DNA from: a virus
Reading direction: 5' to 3' (one strand)
DNA: 64,000 nucleotides
IMG/VR virus record: IMGVR_UViG_3300025889_000088
Location: 30,520 to 94,519 of that record
Position 1 is the first letter of the stretch. Each line of letters opens with the position of its first letter. This document shows, in pieces, positions 49,735 to 56,655 of this stretch. The position numbers were made by a program, and so were the translations under genes. The notes beneath the pieces were generated by a model. That model ran no database searches. It was not told where the DNA came from and worked only from the letters and a program-made list of their open reading frames with translations.

Positions 49735-50262
49735 TTAAATGTTTTCTAGAACATTCTGCGGTGAACTTTCTCCATATGGGTCAGTCTCGCAGTTATCTTC
49801 AAAGCCAGGTTCTTCAAACCAGTGCATAATAACACCGTCTTCTACAACCATAGCATAACGCCATGAACGATTACCAAAGCCAAGATTACACTTTTCTACA
49901 AGCATACCCATCTTACGAGTAAACTCACCAGAACCATCTGGAATAACCTTTACATTTTGTAATCCACCATCAACTACCTGCTGTGCCCATTTATTCATAA
50001 CAAATGAATCATTTACAGATAGACAATAGATTTCATCAACACCCTTCGCTTTAAAATCACCATATAGTTTCTCAAAGTCTGGTAGTTGATAAGTTGAACA
50101 AGTTGGTGTGAACGCTCCCGGTAGGCTGAATACAACCACTTTCTTACCAGCAAAGATATCATCAGTTGTTACATCTTGCCAGCGGAATGGATTGTCGCCA
50201 CCAATAGATTCATCACGAACTCGTGTCTTGAATGTTACGCTTGGTACTTTTCGATTAATCAT
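49735..50262 (-). CDS. Peroxiredoxin, Prx5 type
   Basis: 175 aa thioredoxin-fold peroxidase. Peroxidatic Cys in the family motif LPGAFTPTCSTYQLPDFE; further CLSVNDSFVMNKWAQ and NRSWRYAMVVEDGV (the catalytic Arg). Reduces hydrogen or alkyl peroxides. It lacks a fused glutaredoxin domain. Expressed after a phasin-like gene and four small genes. Confidence 0.93.
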   Translation of the reverse strand: MINRKVPSVTFKTRVRDESIGGDNPFRWQDVTTDDIFAGKKVVVFSLPGAFTPTCSTYQLPDFEKLYGDFKAKGVDEIYCLSVNDSFVMNKWAQQVVDGGLQNVKVIPDGSGEFTRKMGMLVEKCNLGFGNRSWRYAMVVEDGVIMHWFEEPGFEDNCETDPYGESSPQNVLENI

Positions 50263-50271
50263 GTTCTCTCC

Positions 50272-50460
50272 TTACTTGTTTACTGATTTAGTAAATTTTT
50301 CAGTCATTTCACGAGCCATCTTTAGATTGCCTTCTGAAATGCCATAAAATGTCTTCACAACTGTTTCAGCATTGTCAAAGAAACTCTTCTGTGCAGTTTC
50401 TACATTAGCGGTAACCTGTGTTACATCCCATGCTTTCATCATATCGTCAAATTTCATCAT
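50272..50460 (-). CDS. Phasin-like protein, 62 aa
   Basis: Amphipathic helical protein (QVTANVETAQKSFFDNAETV, FYGISEGNLKMAREMTEKF) with the pattern of phasins, which coat polyhydroxyalkanoate granules, but only about half their usual length. The ATG overlaps the upstream stop. The assignment depends on helix pattern and is moderate. Confidence 0.6.
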   Translation of the reverse strand: MMKFDDMMKAWDVTQVTANVETAQKSFFDNAETVVKTFYGISEGNLKMAREMTEKFTKSVNK

Positions 50461-50570
50461 TTTACTTTCCTTTCATTGCATTCATTACAAATAGTTTTAT
50501 ATGCTTTCCAATATGCAGACATAATTCTATGGTATGCCGCAACTAGTTCTTTACTTTCTTCTCTTGTCAC
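50457..50570 (-). CDS. Small protein, 37 aa (GTG start)
   Basis: GTG at 50570 inside the end of the previous gene; TGA overlaps the phasin ATG. Product VTREESKELVAAYHRIMSAY and a CNEC pair near the end. Supported by tight coupling only. Confidence 0.45.
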   Translation of the reverse strand: MTREESKELVAAYHRIMSAYWKAYKTICNECNERKVK

Positions 50571-50679
50571 CCTTTTTCTCCACTGGTTTGTAGTAATATC
50601 TTACACGGCGCATTGCTGCTTCTGTTTGGGCATTTACAAACTCTTCACTGGTGAAATAATTAAAAATCTTTCTAATCAT
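50551..50679 (-). CDS. Small basic protein, 42 aa
   Basis: ATG at 50679 overlaps the previous TGA (ATGA). MIRKIFNYFTSEEFVNAQTE then a basic tail VEKKGDKRRK. Not recognised. Confidence 0.5.
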   Translation of the reverse strand: MIRKIFNYFTSEEFVNAQTEAAMRRVRYYYKPVEKKGDKRRK

Positions 50680-50807
50680 ACTCTGTGACCTCTTGACCAA
50701 GCCTTCTCACGGCGTTCCAAATCATAAACATCTTTTGCCTTTGACAAATAACGCTCGTAGTCGGTCATCTTGTTTCTGCGGAACAAGCTTGAAAAAAACC
50801 CCAACAC
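50676..50807 (-). CDS. DUF3563-like small protein, 43 aa
   Basis: GTG at 50807 (AAAGGAATG upstream) or ATG at 50768. The C-terminal YERYLSKAKDVYDLERREKA resembles the YLAxAxDxxDLExRxR pattern of DUF3563, short proteins of proteobacteria. Function unknown. Confidence 0.55.
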   Translation of the reverse strand: MLGFFSSLFRRNKMTDYERYLSKAKDVYDLERREKAWSRGHRV

Positions 50808-50968
50808 TATCTCATTCCTTTAACCGAAAATAATGATGTGCTGCTGTATGCACCATAACGTGCGTTGTATTCGTGTGGGTATTCTGCACGTAGATATCTG
50901 CGGAAGTCCGCTTCTGCCATACGCATCTTCTTACCGTCAACGAAAAAGTTCTTCATTCGTGTGAACAT
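50807..50968 (-). CDS. Small basic protein, 53 aa
   Basis: ATG at 50968 with AAGGAG. MFTRMKNFFVDGKKMRMAEA, then FRRYLRAEYPHEYNARYGAY. First gene of a five-gene run of tiny coupled genes leading to phasin and peroxiredoxin. Confidence 0.65.
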   Translation of the reverse strand: MFTRMKNFFVDGKKMRMAEADFRRYLRAEYPHEYNARYGAYSSTSLFSVKGMR

Positions 50969-51003
50969 CGTGTTTCTCCTTGTTTGTGTAAATGTTGTAT
51001 TGT

Positions 51004-51031
51004 ATTATACACTGTATTTAGGCACAGTGTG
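51004..51031 (-). promoter_or_regulatory. Promoter with operator-like inverted repeat
   Basis: -10 TATAAT at 51004-51009. The -35 is poor (TTGCAC at 19 bp). CACTGT and ACAGTG flank an 8-bp centre within 51010-51031, overlapping the spacer, and could bind a regulator. Confidence 0.45.
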
Positions 51032-51088
51032 CAAGTGCAGCATAGGAAATCTTTAGGGTATTATTACATATCTGTATTGCAGTTTATG

Positions 51089-51096
51089 CATAAATA
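51089..51096 (+). promoter_or_regulatory. Late-promoter-like box CATAAATA before the GIY-YIG gene
   Basis: Seven of eight matches to TATAAATA, about 60 bp before the leader hairpins and ATG at 51159. Confidence 0.45.
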
Positions 51097-51101
51097 AAAG
51101 T

Positions 51102-51152
51102 GTAGTCCACGGGAGGGCAATCCCCGACTACTCTATAACTGATAAGGAGTTA
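51102..51152 (+). promoter_or_regulatory. Two leader hairpins, the second covering the ribosome binding site
   Basis: GTAGTC (51102-51107) pairs with GACTAC (51126-51131), with an inner GGGA/TCCC. Then TAACT (51136-51140) pairs with AGTTA (51148-51152) around GATAAGG, so part of the AAGGAG site is paired. This would limit translation of the endonuclease. Confidence 0.5.
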
Positions 51153-51158
51153 CAGCAC

Positions 51159-51620
51159 ATGCATATTTACACAGTTTATAAAATAACAAATAATATCAAC
51201 GACAAAATCTATATTGGGTTTACCAAAAATGGGATCAAGCATCGTATGCGTGGTCACAAACAATCTATGAAACGTAGCAGCAACAAGTTAGCAAGTGCCA
51301 TGAGAGATATAGGATTTGAAAACTTTCATATTGAAGAAATCTACCAAAGCAGTTGCCCCAACGATGCTCTTGCGAAAGAGGCTATTCTCATTGAAGAGCA
51401 TAACTGCATTGAAAACGGCTATAATACATCTAAGGGTGGTTACAAAATACGAGGCAAGCAACGCATCCTAAAAAATCCAAAAGATACACAAGTAGTAAAA
51501 TCAAAAGAAGTACTACTTAAAGAACAATACCAAGACTTACAAGAACAGTTTGGCAAGATGATATGGGATCGTATCGTCAAGGATGTTCAATCTGGTAAGA
51601 TTGAATGGTTCAGTCAATAA
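51159..51620 (+). CDS. GIY-YIG homing endonuclease, free-standing
   Basis: 153 aa. Catalytic module MHIYTVYKITNNINDKIYIG with Arg in KHRMRGHKQSM and Glu in DALAKEAILIEEHN, then NGYNTSKGGYK. A basic C-terminal helix could bind DNA. It lies between genes on the otherwise empty strand, as T4 seg genes do. Possible target: the neighbouring intergenic DNA of endonuclease-free relatives. Confidence 0.92.
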   Translation: MHIYTVYKITNNINDKIYIGFTKNGIKHRMRGHKQSMKRSSNKLASAMRDIGFENFHIEEIYQSSCPNDALAKEAILIEEHNCIENGYNTSKGGYKIRGKQRILKNPKDTQVVKSKEVLLKEQYQDLQEQFGKMIWDRIVKDVQSGKIEWFSQ

Positions 51621-51650
51621 CGATTTCTTCGTAACCTTTTGAGTAGTTAT

Positions 51651-52580
51651 TCAAAGACCTTTATAATATGATGGTTTCTTTAATATATCGGCGTATGGTT
51701 GACCGATTTCCACGGGATTAGCAGGACATTTACCGCACATCCAATGAGCTTTATCTGAATTTTCAGAAAATTCTTGTAGTTCTTCATCGGAACAATCGTA
51801 ATCTAATCCTTGGAAATTATAATACCGTTGCCATTTTGGATGGTCTTGTAAATTATATTTTTCTAACTGTGGTCGTAACATAGCGATAGTAGCACATTTA
51901 TAAAACTTTCCTTCGTATAGGGAAGCACAAGTCATTGATTTATGTGCTTTAAAACTTTTTTCTGGATCATTATCTTCGTATGGCATCATTGTGGGACCGT
52001 AACCTTGATAAGATTTTACCCAATTGATATGATCGCAATATTTTATTCGCAGTGTTACACCAGCAGCACTTTTAAATCTTTCGTGGGATAATCCTAAATT
52101 TGTTCTGGCTTCACTAATTTTTTCCCATTTATCCCAAGCGAAAATAGTTTTTAGTGTATTCTTCCACATACGCTGATACGCAGGGTCTTTAGAATGCTCG
52201 CTAACATAAAGCTTTATATTTGTATCCTGTAACCATTTATATAGATCGGGTAGATGGGGAATTTTAAGACCATTCGTTGATAGTGATTTTTCGGGTTCAG
52301 GAAAATATTGGGCGATACCATAAATCCATTCTTTTAAATCGGGATGCATAGTTGGTTCACCACCAATTAGACTAATATTGCCAGTTCTATTCGTACCCTG
52401 TTCATCAATCATATCTGGAAAATATACTCGTTTACTCCAAATATCCATCCATTGCTCTGCATCTTTCCATCTGGTAAAACCAGGATGATCGTGTTCAATG
52501 TATCTATCACAACCATAACAAGCCAAATTACAGCTTGACGCAATCATAATGCCAGTTGGACGTATTGGGAACTTTTTCAT
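51651..52580 (-). CDS. Radical SAM protein 2
   Basis: 309 aa. CX3CX2C in IASSCNLACYGCDRYIEHDH and the GGE motif in ISLIGGEPTMHPDLK. C-terminal cysteines (TCASLYEGKFYKCATI; WMCGKCPANP) suggest an auxiliary Fe-S cluster. Same general layout as 42117-42980, but the sequences differ well beyond recent duplication. Substrate unknown. AAGGAG and a sigma70-like promoter upstream. Confidence 0.9.
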   Translation of the reverse strand: MKKFPIRPTGIMIASSCNLACYGCDRYIEHDHPGFTRWKDAEQWMDIWSKRVYFPDMIDEQGTNRTGNISLIGGEPTMHPDLKEWIYGIAQYFPEPEKSLSTNGLKIPHLPDLYKWLQDTNIKLYVSEHSKDPAYQRMWKNTLKTIFAWDKWEKISEARTNLGLSHERFKSAAGVTLRIKYCDHINWVKSYQGYGPTMMPYEDNDPEKSFKAHKSMTCASLYEGKFYKCATIAMLRPQLEKYNLQDHPKWQRYYNFQGLDYDCSDEELQEFSENSDKAHWMCGKCPANPVEIGQPYADILKKPSYYKGL

Positions 52581-52600
52581 TTAATCTCCTTATTTTATAC

Positions 52601-52630
52601 ATTATATCATGAATGTGCTAAGAAGATCAA
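52601..52630 (-). promoter_or_regulatory. Sigma70-like promoter for radical SAM protein 2
   Basis: TTGATC (52625-52630), 18 bp, TATAAT (52601-52606). Confidence 0.6.
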
Positions 52631-52726
52631 TCTATACGATGTGGCGTTCCGTATGGTAAAGTGTATTGTACACAAGCGTCACGGTCAATATCGGGGGCAA
52701 GAAAAGCCCCTGCACACTTTTATTTA

Positions 52727-52734
52727 TGTAAATA
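52727..52734 (+). promoter_or_regulatory. TAAATA box 4 bp before the SbmA-like ATG
   Basis: TGTAAATA (seven of eight to TATAAATA), CCTT, then ATG at 52739. No ribosome binding site. A GGGGC/GCCCC hairpin lies about 20 bp further upstream. Confidence 0.42.
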
Positions 52735-52738
52735 CCTT

Positions 52739-53710
52739 ATGTTCAAAGCATTTTTTACCAGCCGTGAATGGGTGTTATGGGCTTGGGGTGGTGCCTTATT
52801 ACTTCTCGCTTCAATCTATTCACAAGTAGAAATCACTGTTATGATAAACAGTTGGTATAGAGATTTCTACAATATCCTACAAGAAGCAACCAAGCATCCT
52901 GTATCCAAGTTTTGGGATGGCATAGAAACATTCCTATATTTGGCTATGCCATATGTTGCAATCGTTTCTGCTACAAACTGGTTCGGCAGAGTATGGATAT
53001 TTCGTTGGCGTGAAGCAATCACGTTCAACTATCTACCACGATGGCAGAAGGTTGAACATGAGATTGAGGGTGCCAGCCAGCGTATACAGGAAGACACACA
53101 CCGTTTAGCAAAGATTTTAGAAAGTTTGGGTATGCAAGTTGTAAAAGCAGTTATGCTTGTTATTGCTTTTATTCCAATCCTTTGGGAATTATCCAACGAC
53201 GTCAGCATTGAACCATTCGCCAGCATTGATGGGTCACTGGTATGGTTAGCGATTGCAGTTAGCATCGGCGGGATTATTATTAGTTGGTTCGTGGGATGGT
53301 TCTTGCCAGGATTGGAATATAATAACCAGAAGGTAGAAGCAGCATTCCGTAAAGAGTTAGTGTATGCGGAAGATGATAAAAATAACTACGGTAAAACAGA
53401 AACAGTTGTAGAGTTATTTACAGGATTACGATTCAACTATCAGCGTTTATTCAATCATTACGGTTATTTTGATTTATGGTCTAATAGTTTAGGACAGTTT
53501 ATGGTAGTTGCCCCATATCTGGTGATGGGTCCAAGTTTGTTTACGGGTGCTATTATGTTGGGCGTTATGGTACAGGTCAGTAACGCATTCCAAAAAGTTT
53601 ATCAATCGTTCAATGTGATTATGGAAAACTGGACGGTGCTTACGGAACTACGATCTATTTGGAAACGTTTGCGAGAGTTTGAGCGTAACTTAGAAGAACA
53701 GGTCAAATAA
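52739..53710 (+). CDS. SbmA/BacA-family peptide transporter
   Basis: 323 aa against about 400 in E. coli SbmA. Several membrane segments and the family core: FRWREAITFNYLPRWQKVEH, EGASQRIQEDTHRLAKILES, LPGLEYNNQKVEAAFRKELV and YAEDDKNNYG, ending with VLTELRSIWKRLREFE. Compared with SbmA the extra N-terminal membrane segments are missing, as expected from the shorter start MFKAFFTSREW. The family imports proline-rich peptides, microcins and bleomycin using the proton gradient. Confidence 0.92.
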   Translation: MFKAFFTSREWVLWAWGGALLLLASIYSQVEITVMINSWYRDFYNILQEATKHPVSKFWDGIETFLYLAMPYVAIVSATNWFGRVWIFRWREAITFNYLPRWQKVEHEIEGASQRIQEDTHRLAKILESLGMQVVKAVMLVIAFIPILWELSNDVSIEPFASIDGSLVWLAIAVSIGGIIISWFVGWFLPGLEYNNQKVEAAFRKELVYAEDDKNNYGKTETVVELFTGLRFNYQRLFNHYGYFDLWSNSLGQFMVVAPYLVMGPSLFTGAIMLGVMVQVSNAFQKVYQSFNVIMENWTVLTELRSIWKRLREFERNLEEQVK

Positions 53711-53866
53711 GAACATTCCGATAAGAAGAACTGGAATGACAATTGACAATGTTGCGTTAGTGGATAACCAAGTGAGTACTTTCTCCTTGTCATCGCTTCG
53801 GTCACTAAACAACCCAATGGTTGAAAGCATAAGTAAAATTCCTAATATGTATTTTGTTTCAATCAT
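53690..53866 (-). CDS. Small membrane protein, two spans, 58 aa
   Basis: MIETKYILGILLMLSTIGLF and LSIVIPVLLIGMFLFDLFF are two membrane segments with a charged link. The sigma70-like -10 is 6 bp before the ATG, so the mRNA should be leaderless. Convergent with the SbmA-like gene (21-bp overlap). Could be an antiholin or superinfection factor; no direct evidence. Confidence 0.65.
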   Translation of the reverse strand: MIETKYILGILLMLSTIGLFSDRSDDKEKVLTWLSTNATLSIVIPVLLIGMFLFDLFF

Positions 53867-53872
53867 ACGTCT

Positions 53873-53900
53873 ATTATACCACACTGTTAGAAATTGTCAA
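53873..53900 (-). promoter_or_regulatory. Sigma70-like promoter abutting the 53866 ATG
   Basis: TTGACA (53895-53900), 16 bp, TATAAT (53873-53878), then AGACGT and ATG. Confidence 0.75.
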
Positions 53901-54168
53901 CCCATTTCAGCATAAAAGCTGTTGCGTCTCTTTGATTCTTGAAATCTATGAACCATTCCGGTAAGCATCCAACTACATGGTGCTTTGTATAGTCTGCTTC
54001 CTGTAGCTTTAGAAATATTTCTATATCACTTTCGGTTTTAATCATTTCGGGTGTGACGTTTTCTGCGTCTACCCAAGATCGACCATAATAATAGTTTGTC
54101 CCAGCGTCTATCCACGCTCTGTATTTTTTATCGCTCTTTTCACTTTGCTTTAATCTTACCTTGATCAT
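53887..54168 (-). CDS. Hypothetical protein, 93 aa
   Basis: Begins MIKVRLKQSEKSDKKYRAWI; ends FKNQRDATAFMLKWVDNF. Overlaps the next gene upstream by 29 bp. Not recognised. Confidence 0.65.
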   Translation of the reverse strand: MIKVRLKQSEKSDKKYRAWIDAGTNYYYGRSWVDAENVTPEMIKTESDIEIFLKLQEADYTKHHVVGCLPEWFIDFKNQRDATAFMLKWVDNF

Positions 54169-54652
54169 TCTGTAGCTTCACAATATTTTCGACTGCCCAA
54201 TCAATCTTTTCGATCTTATCTGCGAACTTGGACATTGCTTGATTATTGACACTCTCAACAATCTTAACGTAGGTAGGATCGCCAATACGAACCTTACCCT
54301 TTACGTTTATCTTCTGTATAATATTTAGGTTGTCTACCGTCAGACTTTTTATTCTTACGCCGTCATCGGTTACTGTGATCTGGTCAGTTGTAGATGTATC
54401 TGTAATGCCACCACTGCTAAAGTTATCAATATGTGTAATATTACATCTATCTTGGTCCAAACTGAAATCACTAAAATCAATAGATGACGAGGGAATACTC
54501 TTTTCTGGGAATGTATAGTCTCGCATATGCTGTTCTACGATTTGACCCATAATCTCATCGACTAGTCTACGAATATCAACTCTTTTCATTTCCGCACGGA
54601 CAGTATTTCTAATCTCGTCTTCGATTATTGCCCGTTTTTCACTATCTTTCAT
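54140..54652 (-). CDS. Hypothetical protein, 170 aa, possible virion part
   Basis: Helical N-terminus (MKDSEKRAIIEDEIRNTVRA), a Ser/Asp-rich centre, then beta-like SLTVDNLNIIQKINVKGKVR and a C-terminal helix. The centre looks like a fibre or hinge protein; evidence is composition only. Confidence 0.65.
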   Translation of the reverse strand: MKDSEKRAIIEDEIRNTVRAEMKRVDIRRLVDEIMGQIVEQHMRDYTFPEKSIPSSSIDFSDFSLDQDRCNITHIDNFSSGGITDTSTTDQITVTDDGVRIKSLTVDNLNIIQKINVKGKVRIGDPTYVKIVESVNNQAMSKFADKIEKIDWAVENIVKLQNDQGKIKAK

Positions 54653-55395
54653 TAGAACTCCGCTGTGATAATATACTGAAAGGCTTTACTAAACCCACTC
54701 TTATATAGGGGTTCTTTGTGGACTGTGTAATCTTTTGCCCCGTTGTCGTATAAGAACTTAGCAAGCTGCTTGAAATATAATGTTCTGCGTTTCTTTGGAC
54801 CGACGACATCAAGATTATGGTTCTCGTCAATGATGTAGGTATAGTTGTTCCAAGCCTGTCTGTCTCCACGATTCCATTTACGGTGGTTGATAACTATTCT
54901 CTCGTTGTCGCCTTGTTTGATGTAGAAAGGCTCATCAAAGAACTTATCATTATGGTTTTGGTTACGGTAATCTCTCACTGTCGTTACGAGGGTCTTTTCA
55001 GTTATGCTTGCAAACGTGGCAATGAGTTCTCGTTGATCTTCATTAGTGTCTGCGTATGTTAGGGCTTGGTCTACTGCCAGAACAAGATCAAACTTTTTAC
55101 CTTGGGATACAAGATCGGCGAGATCATCTTCATAGATCAGGTTACTAAGACCAATACAAGAACCGCAATCCATACAACAGTTCGTAATATGTACATCGTG
55201 TCCGTTCAACGCAAAACCACAGGCTACGAGATTGAACCCATAACTCAAGATAGTTTCGTATTGTTTGTCCGGTAAAGTTTGGACTATTGTTTCGTATTTT
55301 TTCTGAGCTAAACGCTTGAAAGATTCTGGGTCTTTCGCTAAGTGCTGCGTCAATTTATCGTGGTGTTTAGCACCATCGTCTTTATCGCAATTCAT
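54652..55395 (-). CDS. Methyltransferase-like protein, 247 aa
   Basis: The region ETILSYGFNLVACGFALNGH and the later KKFDLVLAVDQALTYADTN follow the strand order of a class I SAM methyltransferase. Motif I is poor, so this is tentative. N-terminal segment helical. AATAAATA about 40 bp upstream. Confidence 0.5.
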   Translation of the reverse strand: MNCDKDDGAKHHDKLTQHLAKDPESFKRLAQKKYETIVQTLPDKQYETILSYGFNLVACGFALNGHDVHITNCCMDCGSCIGLSNLIYEDDLADLVSQGKKFDLVLAVDQALTYADTNEDQRELIATFASITEKTLVTTVRDYRNQNHNDKFFDEPFYIKQGDNERIVINHRKWNRGDRQAWNNYTYIIDENHNLDVVGPKKRRTLYFKQLAKFLYDNGAKDYTVHKEPLYKSGFSKAFQYIITAEF

Positions 55396-55435
55396 TATTT
55401 TTGTTTTTCCTTATGCAATATGTTGTATATATTTA

Positions 55436-56449
55436 TTATTCACGGCATAAATCTAACGTGACGCAGTGTAGTCCTCCCCCTAATGTTCTCGCCATTCTCA
55501 TGGGTGTGGTCAAGCATTCATAACCTTCTTTTTCTAGTTTCTGTCGTAGAAATGGTTGTCCCTGTTCCATCAGTAATAACCCAGGTTCAATGACCAATAA
55601 GTTCATACCAATCCATTTACTCGCATAAGGGTAAGAATCATAATACTGTTTTATCATTTCTCCATCTTCAACGTAGATACGCTTCCAATCTTTGAAAACT
55701 TTTGGATAGTTACTTTCATCAACCCTTGAACCATTTAGTAGAACAACACCTTCTTCAAGTGGAACAATAGTCGAATCAATATGAGCGTAACTATATAAAT
55801 CATCTACAATATGAACTTTATGGTTCGGCAAAACTTGCTGTAGCCATTCCGCACCACGATAGTTCCCAGTTGAACTAACAAGATACAATAAATCTTTCCC
55901 TAATCGGCAAACATTAGCAGCATCAAATATAGGGTATTCTTCTGTAAGAACAGTATGCCCATCTTCTACAAATACTTCATCTTCTAATAAGGTGGGTCTT
56001 GGGGCAGCAATCCATACCGCACCGTCCATCATCGCTTTTCGTTTGATATCTTCATATGCCCTTACTTCATTCTGTCGTGAACGATAAACCATCGGGGTTT
56101 CAATAACAGTATCTCCAACGACTAATAGTAAGTCTCTAGGGCAATAGTTATACATACCATCGGTTTCCCAATCGTAGTTGATACATTCCATATCAAAATC
56201 TAATCGCTGTGGTCTATGAACTTCCACATCATACTTACCCAGTAGCATAATAAGTTGGCGTAAGTCTTGTGTGGCTTGCCTAATAACCTTCTCTGGTAGT
56301 TTTCCTTGCGGTAATGGGGAATATTCCCAGGTGGTTGTTATCGCTTGTAAAGAAAAAACATGGTCAAGGATGGGGAATCGTGCCCCTCTCGCTGAACCAA
56401 CCACGATTGACTTTAGTTTATCCCATTCATTGTTGCTGTTGATAATCAT
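55436..56449 (-). CDS. Glycine amidinotransferase-like protein (AGAT family)
   Basis: 337 aa, pentein fold. YNYCPRDLLLVVGDTVIETP, EYPIFDAANVCRLGKDLLYL, YAHIDSTIVPLEEGVVLLNG and the C-terminal GGGLHCVTLDLCRE match the amidinotransferase family, with Asp, His and catalytic Cys in place. Family members move an amidino group from arginine to glycine, inosamine or lysine-type acceptors. The acceptor cannot be told from sequence. Confidence 0.9.
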   Translation of the reverse strand: MIINSNNEWDKLKSIVVGSARGARFPILDHVFSLQAITTTWEYSPLPQGKLPEKVIRQATQDLRQLIMLLGKYDVEVHRPQRLDFDMECINYDWETDGMYNYCPRDLLLVVGDTVIETPMVYRSRQNEVRAYEDIKRKAMMDGAVWIAAPRPTLLEDEVFVEDGHTVLTEEYPIFDAANVCRLGKDLLYLVSSTGNYRGAEWLQQVLPNHKVHIVDDLYSYAHIDSTIVPLEEGVVLLNGSRVDESNYPKVFKDWKRIYVEDGEMIKQYYDSYPYASKWIGMNLLVIEPGLLLMEQGQPFLRQKLEKEGYECLTTPMRMARTLGGGLHCVTLDLCRE

Positions 56450-56655
56450 TCACCATTCCATTTCCATAGGTTGCCGTTTAGAGACTTTACCGCTTCCATA
56501 TTGTTTTCACATATAGGTTCAGTAGGATGATAATGTTCCGTGGTTATAATAATCTCTAACGCCATTCTACCATAACATCTATCGTGGGCACAGTTGAAAC
56601 ATCCTCTATCTGTGGGCTGTGTAAGAGCATCCCAGAACTCTTCTTTAGAAATCAT
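56446..56655 (-). CDS. Cysteine-rich small protein, 69 aa
   Basis: ATG 56655 (MISKEEFWDALTQPTDRGCF). Cysteines in GCFNCAHDRCYG and later PICENN suggest one metal site. It ends NGNLWKWNGE, a pattern seen in small proteins of marine phages. Overlaps amidinotransferase start by 4 bp. Confidence 0.65.
   Translation of the reverse strand: MISKEEFWDALTQPTDRGCFNCAHDRCYGRMALEIIITTEHYHPTEPICENNMEAVKSLNGNLWKWNGE

Noticed and set aside
52661-52738. Longer start for the SbmA-like protein
   Set aside because: The extra residues are polar and unlike the family; MFK at 52739 matches the family start and follows a promoter-like box.
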